Below, one piece after another: positions 1 through 7,395 of a stretch of 37,085 nt of DNA. Location of the stretch: positions 1-37,085 of the forward strand of contig BDTT01000121.1 of assembly GCA_002897995.1 (NCBI GenBank), in the 5' to 3' direction. The notes under the pieces were generated by a model. That model had not been told where the DNA came from and did not search any database. It was given only the letters and a program-made list of their open reading frames with translations. A program made the translations under genes and the position numbers. Position 1 is the first letter of the stretch. Each line of letters begins with the position of its first letter. This stretch comes from a bacterium BMS3Bbin10. GTDB lineage: Bacteria > Pseudomonadota > Alphaproteobacteria > Rhizobiales > Methyloligellaceae.

Positions 1-96
1 GTTGTAACGGTAGTTCTGGGTGTCGGGGCTTTTGTCTTTTTTGCATTCGGCTCATGGCAATCATACTTTGCACTGACTACGCATTTGGCCGATTAG
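1..96 (+). CDS. C-terminal end of a probable membrane protein (partial)
   Basis: From base 1 an open frame runs to a TAG at 94-96. It encodes about 31 residues that begin with a hydrophobic stretch (VVTVVLGVGAFVFFAFGSW), look like a last transmembrane helix, and end in a short polar tail. The start lies outside the window. The hydrophobic composition is seen directly; that it is a real gene is an inference. The family cannot be told from so little sequence. Confidence 0.4.
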   Translation, partial: VVTVVLGVGAFVFFAFGSWQSYFALTTHLAD

Positions 97-179
97 CAAT
101 GCATCTCTTCCCCATCGAGGGATGCGTGCCATGGACCGTCCGCGCATGTGGGGAGGGAGCGGTTCCTGCATTGGTTAGT

Positions 180-209
180 GCGCTACCGCGCTTCGCGCTA
201 CTTGAGCGC
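180..209 (-). repeat. CAAGTAG-loop hairpin, copy 1
   Basis: On the minus strand the sequence is GCGCT, then a loop beginning CAAGTAGCG and ending GCGGT, then AGCGC. The arms are complementary. The loop matches those at 3709-3734 and 23210-23235, whose arms differ. Confidence 0.7.
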
Positions 210-331
210 GTGTTTTTCTCGCTCACGGCTATTCCGTCCTTCGGACGGGCCTGCGCGGGCGCGCGCCATAAGGCGCGGCGGCCGTTCGGCCTTGCCTCGG
301 CTGCGCCTCGGTTGATGTGCAATACGGGGAC
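180..331 (-). repeat. Long dispersed repeat, copy A (reverse orientation)
   Basis: Read on the minus strand this copy runs from a CGTATTGCAC start through CCGAGGCGCAGCCGAGGCAA, GAACGGCCGCCGCGC and GCGCCCGCGCAGGCCC to AGCCGTGAGCGA. It ends in a small hairpin at 180-209. The same blocks recur in the same order at 343-455 and 23136-23270. It faces copy B across about 10 bp and is bounded by ATACGG (323-328) and CCGTAT (339-344). Confidence 0.8.
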
Positions 332-342
332 AGTCTTGCCGT

Positions 343-455
343 ATGGTGCCAACCGACTAAAGGGAGGCAAGCGCAGCCGAGGCAAGGCCGCCCGGTCAGG
401 GCGCGCCCGCGCGGGCCCTGCCGAAGGCAGGATCAGCCGTGAGCGAAAAAAACCC
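343..455 (+). repeat. Long dispersed repeat, copy B
   Basis: This copy shares blocks with copy A (inverted) and copy C: the CCAACCGA start, GCGCAGCCGAGGCAAG, GGTCAGGGCGCGCCCGCGC, and GATCAGCCGTGAGCGAAAAA at the end. It lacks the terminal CAAGTAG-type hairpin found in the other two. With copy A it forms a large imperfect inverted repeat. Confidence 0.8.
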
Positions 456-568
456 CGCTAAACCCTCTGCGCCCCCCGCGCCGAAATACCCGCTTGCGCG
501 GGGCGCTCTTCGCGGCCAATCTCCGCTTGGCACCGTTTATCGCGACATCAGACAAGCGAGACCTCAAA

Positions 569-1222
569 ATGCGCCGCTTCCCGATTGTTCTTCTGGCCGC
601 TCTGGCGTTCATTGCCGCGCCCTCCCACGGCGCGCGGGCCGGCGCGGCGCCGGAGGAGGCGCTGGCCCTGCTTCAGAAGCGCGGCTACAGCTACATCGAG
701 ATCGAGCCGGACGACGCGCCGGGCTACCGGGCAAGCGCCTGCAAGGGCGGCACCCGCTTTGCTGTTACGATAGATCCGCAAAACAACATCGTCGATGTGG
801 ACCCGCGCGGTTCGTGCGGCGGGCAACAGAAGGGATATGCGGCCGCGCCGCCGCCCGAAACGGAACGCCGCGGCGGCTATCAAGGCCGGGGCCATGGCTC
901 CGGACCGGGTTACGGCGAGCTGGACATCGCATATGCTCCCCTGCTGGCTAGGCTCTATCGCAAGGGCTATTACGACATTCGCGTTGTCGACATCGATGAT
1001 GACGAGATTGAGGTGCTCGCCTGCCGCAAGAGGCGACTGTTCAAGATCGATATCAGACTGCGAAGCGGACGCATCGATGATATCGACCGCAAGGGCCGCT
1101 GCGGCCCGCGCCGGAGCGCGGCACGTGATGGCGTGAACATTGAGGCGCCCTTCGCCGACATACGCGCCTGGCCGGGCGGAGTGCGCATCCGCGCGCCCTT
1201 CGTCGATCTCGATATCAGGTGA
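569..1222 (+). CDS. Secreted protein with two PepSY-like repeats
   Basis: The protein has 217 residues. I start at the ATG at 569 because a signal peptide follows directly (MRRFPIVLLAALAFIAAPSHG, cleavage likely after ARA). The longer frame from 494 puts unrelated residues before it. The mature part contains two similar modules of about 50 residues. The first has LLQKRGYSYIEIEPDD, then a Cys-containing strand and VDVDPRGSC. The second has LYRKGYYDIRVVDIDDDE, a Cys-containing strand and IDDIDRKGRCG. The duplicated pattern of helix, acidic strand, Cys and a basic-Gly-Cys end resembles PepSY-type periplasmic domains. A Gly/Arg/Pro-rich linker joins them, and the C-terminus repeats APFxDI. The function is unknown. 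It is tail-to-tail with rpoH, 22 bp away. Confidence 0.75.
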   Translation: MRRFPIVLLAALAFIAAPSHGARAGAAPEEALALLQKRGYSYIEIEPDDAPGYRASACKGGTRFAVTIDPQNNIVDVDPRGSCGGQQKGYAAAPPPETERRGGYQGRGHGSGPGYGELDIAYAPLLARLYRKGYYDIRVVDIDDDEIEVLACRKRRLFKIDIRLRSGRIDDIDRKGRCGPRRSAARDGVNIEAPFADIRAWPGGVRIRAPFVDLDIR

Positions 1223-1244
1223 GCGGAAAACCGGAGATCCTGCG

Positions 1245-2132
1245 CTACTGGGCTGTCTGCGCGTCGGCCTCCGCGGCCGCCTTCTGCACCGCTTTCTGCA
1301 CCTTTTCGAAGGCGCGCACCTCGATCTGGCGGATGCGCTCGCGGCTCACGTTGAATTCATGCGAGAGGTCTTCCAGGGTGATCGGATCGTCGCTCAGGCG
1401 CCGCGCGGTGAAAATGCGCTTTTCGCGCTCGTTCAGGGTGTCCATGGCGGATTTGAGGAATTCGCGGCGGCGCTCCAGTTCTTCGGAATCGCCGAGCGCG
1501 GTTTCCTGGTCGGTGGTTTCGTCCACCAGCCAGTCCATCCACTCGCCGCCCTCGCTGTCCGAGCGCACCGGCGCGTTCAGCGAGCTGTCGCCGGAAAGAC
1601 GCCGGTTCATGGACACAACATCTTCTTCCGATACACCGAGCCGGGTGGAGATTTTCTTCACATTGTCCGGATGCAGATCGCCCTCTTCGAACGCCTTGAG
1701 CTGGCCCTTGATCTTGCGCAGATTGAAGAACAGCTTTTTCTGGCTCGCCGTGGTGCCCATTTTCACCAGGCTCCAGGAGCGCAGGATATATTCCTGGATG
1801 GAGGCGCGGATCCACCACATGGCATAGGTGGCGAGGCGGAAGCCCTTGTCGGGCTCGAAGCGCTTGACGGCCTGCATCAGGCCGACATTGCCTTCGGAAA
1901 TCACCTCGCCGATCGGCAGGCCGTATCCGCGATAGCCCATGGCGATGCGCCCCACCAGGCGCAGATGCGAGGTGACCAGCTTGTGGGCGGCGTCGCGGTC
2001 GTCATGCTCGCGCCAGCGTTTGGCGAGCATATATTCCTCGTCGCGCTCCAGCATCGGGAACTTGCGGATTTCGTCGAGGTAGCGGGACAGTCCGCCCTGT
2101 CCGCTGACCGTGGGAAGTGTATTCGTCGCCAT
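1245..2132 (-). CDS. rpoH: RNA polymerase sigma-32 factor RpoH
   Basis: At 295 residues it has the usual RpoH length. It directs RNA polymerase to heat-shock promoters. Region 2 is clear (residues about 45-115: SHLRLVGRIAMGYRGYGLP, then the MWWIRASIQEYILRSW helix). It is followed by the diagnostic RpoH box QKKLFFNLRK at residues 131-140, which separates it from RpoD and from stationary-phase sigma factors. Region 4 ends in the helix-turn-helix LEDLSHEFNVSRERIRQIE. Upstream on the same strand is rluD, 111 bp away, with an AT-rich gap that could hold its own promoter. A GGAG lies 11 bp before the ATG. Many alphaproteobacteria have two rpoH copies, and this sequence alone does not tell which one this is. 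Confidence 0.95.
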   Translation of the reverse strand: MATNTLPTVSGQGGLSRYLDEIRKFPMLERDEEYMLAKRWREHDDRDAAHKLVTSHLRLVGRIAMGYRGYGLPIGEVISEGNVGLMQAVKRFEPDKGFRLATYAMWWIRASIQEYILRSWSLVKMGTTASQKKLFFNLRKIKGQLKAFEEGDLHPDNVKKISTRLGVSEEDVVSMNRRLSGDSSLNAPVRSDSEGGEWMDWLVDETTDQETALGDSEELERRREFLKSAMDTLNEREKRIFTARRLSDDPITLEDLSHEFNVSRERIRQIEVRAFEKVQKAVQKAAAEADAQTAQ

Positions 2133-2243
2133 TCGGATAAATTCTCCAGGGAAATTTAATAGCCATCGTCATGCCACTCGCCCCCCGGCACGGGATCAAT
2201 ATAGTATGTCAGGCGTTAAAAAAAACCCACTGGCGAAGATTTT

Positions 2244-3257
2244 TCAGACTTCTGACAAGGATTTGAGGACCCGTGAGATGTCTTCCGGAAGGGCGCTTTC
2301 AAAGCGCATCGCCTGTTTGTCCTTCGGGTGCGCGAAGCCCAGCAGGGTGGCGTGAAGCGCCTGACGGAGCAGTTTTTCGACCGCTTCGCGGGGCCCGTCA
2401 GGCAAAATCCGCGCCTTGGTCCTGAAGCCCGTCCCGTAAAGCGGGTCGCCGATCAACGGGTTGCCGATATGCGCCATATGCACCCGGATCTGATGCGTGC
2501 GCCCGGTCTCGAGCCGGCATCTGACCCGCGACGCCACCGGCTCTTTTGCCGGCCCGAAGGTTTCCAGCACCTCATAATGCGTGACGGCCTGCTTGCCGCC
2601 AGCGGCCAGAACGCCCATTTTCTGGCGCTGTTGCGGTTTGCGCCCGAGGGCGGCATCAATCGTGCCTTTTGGCGGGTGCGGAATGCCCCATACAAGCGCT
2701 TCATAGCTGCGCTCCAGGGGCCCGGTGCGTCCGTGATCGGCGAATTGCTCAGCCAGCGCGCGGTGCGCGGCGTCGGATTTGGCGACGACCATCAGCCCGC
2801 TCGTCTCCTTGTCGATCCGGTGGACGATGCCGGGGCGCTTGACGCCGCCAACGCCGGAAAGGCTGCCGCCGCAATGATGGATCAGCGCATGCACCAGCGT
2901 GCCGGACCAGTTGCCGGCGGCCGGATGCACAACCAGGCCCGCCGGTTTGTCGATGACGATCAGCCAGTCATCCTCGTAAACCACATCAAGCGGGATATTC
3001 TCGCCCTTGGGAATCGCCGGCTGCGCCGGCGGGACGGTGATGCAATAGGTCTCTCCGGGTTTGACCCGGAAATTGGGCTCCACTATCGTGCGCCCGTCCA
3101 GGGTGGCTTGCCCCGCCTTGATCAGCGCCTTGAGGCGCGAGCGGCTCATGTCCGGCATGTTTTTCGCCAGAAAGCGATCCAGCCGTTCGCCCTCGTCACC
3201 GGCGGCGGCTTCTATGGTGAAGCGCTGCCCTTTGTCTGCTGGTTCTGAATCGCTCAT
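2244..3257 (-). CDS. rluD: Ribosomal large-subunit pseudouridine synthase, RluD type
   Basis: The protein has 337 residues. An N-terminal S4 RNA-binding domain (about 18-75, including GERLDRFLAKNMP and LIKAGQATLDG) is followed by the pseudouridine synthase fold. The catalytic motif HRIDKETSGLMVVAK carries the active-site Asp, and the C-terminal motif GRTHQIRVHMAHIGNPLIGD is typical of the RluA/RluC/RluD family. RluD modifies uridines in helix 69 of 23S rRNA in the cytoplasm; assignment to RluD rather than RluC is inferred from the S4 domain and size. Its start codon lies only 19 bp from the divergent DUF6476 gene, so promoters for one or both must overlap coding sequence. Confidence 0.88.
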   Translation of the reverse strand: MSDSEPADKGQRFTIEAAAGDEGERLDRFLAKNMPDMSRSRLKALIKAGQATLDGRTIVEPNFRVKPGETYCITVPPAQPAIPKGENIPLDVVYEDDWLIVIDKPAGLVVHPAAGNWSGTLVHALIHHCGGSLSGVGGVKRPGIVHRIDKETSGLMVVAKSDAAHRALAEQFADHGRTGPLERSYEALVWGIPHPPKGTIDAALGRKPQQRQKMGVLAAGGKQAVTHYEVLETFGPAKEPVASRVRCRLETGRTHQIRVHMAHIGNPLIGDPLYGTGFRTKARILPDGPREAVEKLLRQALHATLLGFAHPKDKQAMRFESALPEDISRVLKSLSEV

Positions 3258-3276
3258 GGGTCAGAAAGTGTGAATT

Positions 3277-3654
3277 ATGGCGGAAACTGAAAGCCAGTCC
3301 GATATTGTGCCCGGCACGGTCTTTACCAGGCGTCAGGTGCGCATTCTCAAAATCGTCGTGATCGCCATGGGGGTTCTGCTTGTTGCCGGCTTCGTCCTTG
3401 TCATATCGGTCATTGTCTATCAGGCATCGAACCTTGGCGAAAGCGCCGCGCCCGTGCAAAGCGCGGCTAAGCCGGCCTATCCGCCGCCGCCGGCGCCAGG
3501 CCTGATTGTCCCTGAGGGCATGTCAATTTCGAATATGGCGCTTGACGACAACCGGCTCGCGGTGCATCTGAGCGGGCCGAAGGGGAGCGAAATCAGGATC
3601 ATCGATCTGGGCACCGGCACCGTTGTGCAGCGCATTCCGCTCCAAAGCGAATAG
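3277..3654 (+). CDS. DUF6476-like single-pass membrane protein
   Basis: The protein has 125 residues: a short cytoplasmic N-terminus, one strong transmembrane helix (about 24-47, ILKIVVIAMGVLLVAGFVLV), a Pro/Ala-rich spacer and a small periplasmic beta domain. The domain ends IRIIDLGTGTVVQRIPL. Small proteins of this architecture occur divergent from rluD in many alphaproteobacteria and are catalogued, as I recall, as DUF6476. The role is not known. The tail may fold like a strand-rich sensor or binding module, but nothing in the sequence proves it. Confidence 0.7.
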   Translation: MAETESQSDIVPGTVFTRRQVRILKIVVIAMGVLLVAGFVLVISVIVYQASNLGESAAPVQSAAKPAYPPPPAPGLIVPEGMSISNMALDDNRLAVHLSGPKGSEIRIIDLGTGTVVQRIPLQSE

Positions 3655-3695
3655 GCTTGATCGGTGCCGCGCGGCCAAGCTACTGTGCGCGTATT

Positions 3696-3710
3696 GGCCT
3701 CATTCAGGCC
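3696..3710 (+). terminator. Small hairpin after the DUF6476 gene
   Basis: GGCCT-CATTC-AGGCC forms a 5-bp stem about 40 bp after the stop codon. There is no T-run, so terminator activity is doubtful. It abuts the hairpin at 3709-3734. Confidence 0.3.
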
Positions 3711-3734
3711 CCCTCAAATAGAAGCGGTAGGGGG
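3709..3734 (+). repeat. CAAGTAG-loop hairpin, copy 2
   Basis: CCCCCT, then a loop CAAATAGAAGCGGT, then AGGGGG: a perfect 6-bp stem with a 14-nt loop, ending 10 bp before tRNA-Glu. The loop matches copies 1 and 3 while the stem sequence is entirely different. Confidence 0.7.
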
Positions 3735-3744
3735 AAATAATAAG

Positions 3745-3819
3745 GCCCCGTTCGTCTAGCGGTCAGGACGCCGGCCTCTCACGCCGGAAACAGGGGTTCG
3801 ATTCCCCTACGGGGTGCCA
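3745..3819 (+). tRNA. tRNA-Glu(CTC)
   Basis: A 75-nt cloverleaf with encoded CCA. The acceptor stem is GCCCCGT/ACGGGGT, with G-U as the first pair. The anticodon arm is CCGGC-CTCTCAC-GCCGG with anticodon CTC. The T arm is CAGGGGTTCGATTCCCCTA. The 3' end is 3 bp from the stop codon of the convergent gene at 3823. Confidence 0.96.
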
Positions 3820-3822
3820 GCT

Positions 3823-4401
3823 TCAGGCGATATTCTGCGCAGGGATTTCCCGGTTCCGCAGGTCCCAGAGCCGTTCGCCGATGGCGAGGCGCAGCCGGTC
3901 TTCGGGCGGGATATGGGCCAGTTTTTCCTTGAAAGAGCAATAGGCATCCCAGGCGAAACCCTCGCGCTTATAGTGAATGAGATTGTTGCGCCAGTTCAAC
4001 AGGCGCTTCCAGGCGCGCGCATCGCCGCCCGATATAGGCAAATGAATGCCGGCGGCCAGCAACTGGCGCGTAATGACCTGAGCGGCATGTTCGGGGGTAT
4101 CGCCGCCCTGAACCAGCACATCGATGATTGCGCCGGCCCGCGCCATCACATCGTCGCTGGCCTCCAGTTCGCCGCGCCGCCCATCGCGGTCATAGTGTCC
4201 GCTGAGCTCGCCCGAACCGCCAGTTATAGCCGCGTGGGCCTCGGGTTTGGCGCATGCGCCTTGAGCGGCGTTTTGTGCTTTTACGGCATCATGGAGTTTG
4301 ACCAGCGGCGCGAGATCGACCGCCGCAACACCCCGTTCGTACAGAGTGCGAATGGTTTCTTCCACAAGCTGCACAAGATCCTGACCATAAACTTCGGACA
4401 T
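3823..4401 (-). CDS. Hypothetical protein next to tRNA-Glu
   Basis: The protein has 192 residues from the ATG at 4401 (MSEVYGQDLVQLVEETI). The open frame continues upstream to 5256, but that part is the antisense of the phosphatase gene. The N-terminal 45 residues look helical. A Gly/Ala-rich, poorly conserved-looking middle follows. The C-terminal 75 residues are rich in Trp, Arg and Leu (WKRLLNWRNNLIHYKREGF, then LAIGERLWDLRNREIPAQ). I do not recognise a family. The short intergenic gap (4402-4512) to the divergent phosphatase must hold both promoters. The amino-acid composition is plausible for a real gene, but start and function are uncertain. Confidence 0.6.
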   Translation of the reverse strand: MSEVYGQDLVQLVEETIRTLYERGVAAVDLAPLVKLHDAVKAQNAAQGACAKPEAHAAITGGSGELSGHYDRDGRRGELEASDDVMARAGAIIDVLVQGGDTPEHAAQVITRQLLAAGIHLPISGGDARAWKRLLNWRNNLIHYKREGFAWDAYCSFKEKLAHIPPEDRLRLAIGERLWDLRNREIPAQNIA

Positions 4402-4512
4402 TCTTGTCCTTCCCCCATAGTGTTTCTCGCCAATGTAGGGCGAAGCAATTTCCGGATTCTTAACGGGAAATGCTAGCTTCGTTATTGTTTTCCCAGCGTA
4501 AAAACGAAATCG

Positions 4513-5280
4513 ATGAAACGGAAGCATGTCGCAGGCAACACGCTGAAGGGCGCCGCCGCCCGAGCCCCCGAGGGGACGCTGATCTATGCGATCGGCGATA
4601 TTCATGGGCAATTGCGCCTGCTTGACGCCCTCCTGGCCCGGATTGGCGAGGATGCCGCGGGCACAGATGGCGCGAGCAGGCGCGTCCTGGTGTTCGTCGG
4701 TGATTATGTGGACCGGGGGCCCGACAGCGCGGGTGTGATCGCCCGGGTGAGCGCCGGATTGCCCGGCGGGTTCGAACCCCATTGCCTGCTGGGCAATCAT
4801 GAAGCGATCCTGCTCAAATTTCTGGAACAGCCCGAAACCCTCACCCATTGGCTCACGAACGGGGCGCGGGCAACGCTCGCATCCTATGGGGTCGATACCC
4901 CTGAAATGGATGCGTCCCCCCGCCGCTTCGCGGCGTGCCGGGATGCGTTTGCCGCCGCTTTGCCGCCGGCCCATCTTGCTTTCCTGAAGGCGCTCGCGCC
5001 GACATATTCCCTCGGCGGCTATCTGTTCGTTCATGCCGGCATACGCCCCGGCGTGGCGCTTGAAGACCAGGTGCTCACGGACCTGCTGTGGATCCGGGAG
5101 GATTTTCTCGATTGCGGCGATGACTTCGGCATGGTCGTGGTGCATGGGCATACGCCGGTTCGCGAACCGGTCGTAAAGCCGAACCGCATCGATATCGATA
5201 CCGGCGCGTGGGTGCATGGGCGATTGACCGCGCTCAGGGCGTTCGGCACGGAGCAATCATTCCTGAGTGTTGAGGAGTAG
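4513..5280 (+). CDS. PPP-family metallophosphatase (serine/threonine phosphatase-like)
   Basis: The protein has 255 residues. It contains all the metal-binding motifs of the PPP superfamily in order: GDIHG (28-32), GDYVDRGP (63-70), GNHE (94-97), a late VHAGIRPGV segment and HGHT (about 209-212). Such enzymes use a di-metal centre to hydrolyse phosphoesters. In bacteria this compact form includes Ser/Thr protein phosphatases (PrpA type) and Ap4A hydrolase-like enzymes, and the substrate cannot be read from sequence. No signal peptide is visible, so it should be cytoplasmic. It is divergent from the hypothetical gene at 3823-4401 and convergent with the coiled-coil gene, 24 bp away. The ribosome site before the ATG at 4513 is weak. 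Confidence 0.88.
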   Translation: MKRKHVAGNTLKGAAARAPEGTLIYAIGDIHGQLRLLDALLARIGEDAAGTDGASRRVLVFVGDYVDRGPDSAGVIARVSAGLPGGFEPHCLLGNHEAILLKFLEQPETLTHWLTNGARATLASYGVDTPEMDASPRRFAACRDAFAAALPPAHLAFLKALAPTYSLGGYLFVHAGIRPGVALEDQVLTDLLWIREDFLDCGDDFGMVVVHGHTPVREPVVKPNRIDIDTGAWVHGRLTALRAFGTEQSFLSVEE

Positions 5281-5300
5281 CGGCGCGCGGGAAAGCGCCG
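5281..5300. terminator. Hairpin between convergent genes
   Basis: CGGCGC-GCGGGAAA-GCGCCG lies directly after the phosphatase stop codon and a few bases before the stop of the opposing gene. It is a GC-rich 6-bp stem without a clear T-run, so a bidirectional terminator is possible but not certain. Confidence 0.4.
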
Positions 5301-5304
5301 GTTG

Positions 5305-6309
5305 TCAGGCGTCTTCTTTTTCTTTCCTGCCCCTGGCGCGCGCCAGGCGTTCCGAGAGGCTCTTGCGCGGTTTTTTGGCGCGCTTGGCGCGGCTTGCCGA
5401 TTTTGCGGAAGGCCGCTCCTCCTCCGGGACTTCAATTTTCGCGGCATCGGTCCCGGACTCTTCATCAGTCGCCGGATCAGTCGCCGGATCAGTCGCCGGA
5501 TCAGTCGCCGGGGCAGGCTCGGATTTCTTTTCGGATGTCCTGGGTGCCGACGGCGGCGTGCCGCTCAGCATCAGATCGGCCAGCCGGTGCATTTCCGCAC
5601 GCAGTTCGGCGGCGTCGGACACTTCGATTTCCATCAGCCGGGCCAGTTCCTCGCGCCGGCGTGAAAGTTCCGCTTCCAGTTCGCCATTTTTTTTGGCCAG
5701 CGCCGCGCGGGCCTCATCGTCACTTACGGTTTTGCTCCAGAACCCGCCGGTCCCGTTCACGCCGCTTTCCAGCGTCTCGCGCAGACGGTCAATCTCGCTC
5801 TCCAGACGGCGGATCATTTTCCGGGCGAGTTCCAGGGTTTCATTCTGGTTATCGAAAGCGCGCGCCCGCTCGGCAAGTTCCTTTTCGCCGGCGGCGATAA
5901 CCTCGCCCGCCTCGGCCAGCTTGGCCTCAAGCTGGGGAATGCGCCGCTGCACTGTCTGCTCCATGACCGAGCTCGCCTGGGTTCGTTCCGCGACGGCATT
6001 TTTGAGAGAGGCTATTTCAGATTTGAGCTTGCCGATTTCCACGGTGTGAACGTTCCGCTCCATGAGGTGGCGCGCGGCCCGCTCCCTGGCTTGCTCAAGC
6101 GCCAGTTCAAGCCGGCGTATTTCAACCGCGGATTCAGCGCGCAGCAAATCCTTCTCGGCATTGATGTCGGCCAGCGAGATGGGCAGCGTGGCCTCGAGCT
6201 TTCGGGTGGTCAGCCTTACGGCGCGCCGCCATACCATCGGCGCGATCAGCAGCGCCAGAAGACTGGCTGCTGTAAAGCCCAGCGCGACAAGCATTACAAT
6301 TTCGATCAT
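5305..6309 (-). CDS. Membrane-anchored coiled-coil protein
   Basis: The protein has 334 residues. One N-terminal transmembrane helix (about 5-27, MLVALGFTAASLLALLIAP) is followed by a long predicted coiled coil (about 45-250) rich in Glu, Arg, Ala and Leu, with a Gly-containing break near GVNGTGGFW. The C-terminal tail is low-complexity: four exact PATD repeats, then a Lys/Arg-rich end (SARAKRAKKPRKSL and similar). The topology suggests a cytoplasmic rod tethered to the inner membrane, perhaps with a nucleic-acid- or surface-binding basic tail. I do not recognise a named family; coiled-coil proteins of this kind are common in alphaproteobacteria. The gene stands alone, upstream-to-downstream with the DUF1134 gene on the same strand, 150 bp apart. 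Confidence 0.75.
   Translation of the reverse strand: MIEIVMLVALGFTAASLLALLIAPMVWRRAVRLTTRKLEATLPISLADINAEKDLLRAESAVEIRRLELALEQARERAARHLMERNVHTVEIGKLKSEIASLKNAVAERTQASSVMEQTVQRRIPQLEAKLAEAGEVIAAGEKELAERARAFDNQNETLELARKMIRRLESEIDRLRETLESGVNGTGGFWSKTVSDDEARAALAKKNGELEAELSRRREELARLMEIEVSDAAELRAEMHRLADLMLSGTPPSAPRTSEKKSEPAPATDPATDPATDPATDEESGTDAAKIEVPEEERPSAKSASRAKRAKKPRKSLSERLARARGRKEKEDA
5464..5511 (+). repeat. Four tandem 12-bp repeats
   Basis: ATCAGTCGCCGG is repeated four times without change, encoding the PATD repeats in the tail of the coiled-coil protein on the minus strand. Exact identity between units points to recent expansion. Gain or loss of a unit would keep the frame. Confidence 0.95.
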
Positions 6310-6459
6310 GCGGACTGCGGCCTTTTTGCTGTGCGGGGTTGCGCCGGGGCGAATGTGCCACCTGAAACGGGCTTTGGCCAGACCCGCGGGTCCGGGCCGG
6401 CATGATTTTCAAATTTGTTTTGCGCCGAAAGGCTAGCCTGCGCTCCCCGGGCCGGTTTT

Positions 6460-7191
6460 CTAAAACGGATTCCAGGTCGGCCGGCGGGTGTATTTCAGGT
6501 AGCCGACATTCGCGCCGAGCCGCAGCCCTATGCCCGAGCGTATCGGCGCCAGGGTGACATCGTCATTTTTCTGGTAGGTCAGGCCAATGCCGCCGATGAA
6601 ATAGGCCGAACCGTCGACTCCGCCAAAGGTGCGGTAGAGGTCATCCACGCTGCGCAGATTGTAGACCAGCACCATGGTTTTGGAGCCTTCCGCGCCAAAG
6701 TCATATCCGATCGACGGGCCTTGCCAGAAGACTTTGTGCTGGCCCGCATCCTTGGTGTAAAGCGTTCCCTCGCCATAGCGCAGCCCGGCGACGAACGCCC
6801 CGCCGGCTTCTTCGCCAAGGATATATCCGTTGGGGCGCCCCGATTTGGAGAACGCATATTCTATGACCCGGGCCAGACCGGTCGAAACCCGGCCGAAGAA
6901 TTTGTGGCCCGTCGCCAGGATTTCATCGGGTGAAAATGTTCCATCGCCCTCTCCCCGCGGGCCGGACGGCGGCGCGCCCTGATAGGGCTGTAATCCGGCC
7001 GTGCCCTGCTGCTGCGGGGGATAGGGTTGCTGCTGGGGATAGGGCTCCGGTCCGCCCGCGCCGGGCCCGATCTGCGTCGGCGCGCCCGGTCCGCCGGTTT
7101 GTGCGAGGCCCGCCCGGTGCGTGGCGGCAAGCGCAAGCAGGCCGGCCGCGAGGAATAGGCTTAACTTTCGAAACTGCGAGAGTGGGTGCAT
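6460..7191 (-). CDS. DUF1134 exported protein
   Basis: The protein has 243 residues with a signal peptide (residues 1-30, LFLAAGLLALAATHRAGLAQ), a Pro/Gln/Gly-rich spacer (about 31-80) and a conserved domain from FSPDEILATGHKFFGRVS to the C-terminus. The domain, with GQGPSIGYDFG-like and YNLRSVDDLYRTFGGVDGSA segments, matches my memory of DUF1134, a family largely restricted to Alphaproteobacteria with EipA as a characterised envelope-integrity member in Brucella. A periplasmic or outer-envelope role is therefore likely. The Pro/Gln spacer is unusually long and could reach across the periplasm. The gene is followed by no obvious partner and precedes the coiled-coil gene on the same strand. 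Confidence 0.85.
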   Translation of the reverse strand: MHPLSQFRKLSLFLAAGLLALAATHRAGLAQTGGPGAPTQIGPGAGGPEPYPQQQPYPPQQQGTAGLQPYQGAPPSGPRGEGDGTFSPDEILATGHKFFGRVSTGLARVIEYAFSKSGRPNGYILGEEAGGAFVAGLRYGEGTLYTKDAGQHKVFWQGPSIGYDFGAEGSKTMVLVYNLRSVDDLYRTFGGVDGSAYFIGGIGLTYQKNDDVTLAPIRSGIGLRLGANVGYLKYTRRPTWNPF

Positions 7192-7395
7192 GGATTTCCC
7201 CTGTCCACTGGTCGTCCGGCGGCTGAATTCATGTGGCTCCGGAAAAACGAATCGTTAAGAAGAATCTAGCACCAAACCATGGCAAGAGCCGCATGCACTA
7301 TTATGCCGGATGCAGGGAATTTATTTACCCGCTTCGGGCATGGTGGACGCCTGCTTTTGTACATTCCGATCCGGTTTTGAGATCCTGCCCGCGCA

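Larger units (their letters stand above)
97..568. other. Non-coding stretch holding an inverted pair of long repeats
   Basis: I see no convincing gene here. Most of the stretch is filled by two head-to-head copies of a dispersed repeat (about 180-331 and 343-455). The short stretch before the gene at 569 is GC-rich and shows no recognisable promoter. The open frames crossing it are low-complexity Arg/Ala-rich translations of the repeat. Confidence 0.6.

Noticed and set aside
1-455. CRISPR array or tandem repeat locus
   Set aside because: The repeats here are two inverted copies of a long dispersed element, without regular spacing or spacers; no cas gene is in the window.
4402-5256. Upstream continuation of the minus-strand open frame at 3823-4401
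   Set aside because: It lies antisense to the phosphatase gene, which has a full set of catalytic motifs; the minus-strand translation is Arg/His/Pro-rich without domain features. The gene is cut at the ATG at 4401.
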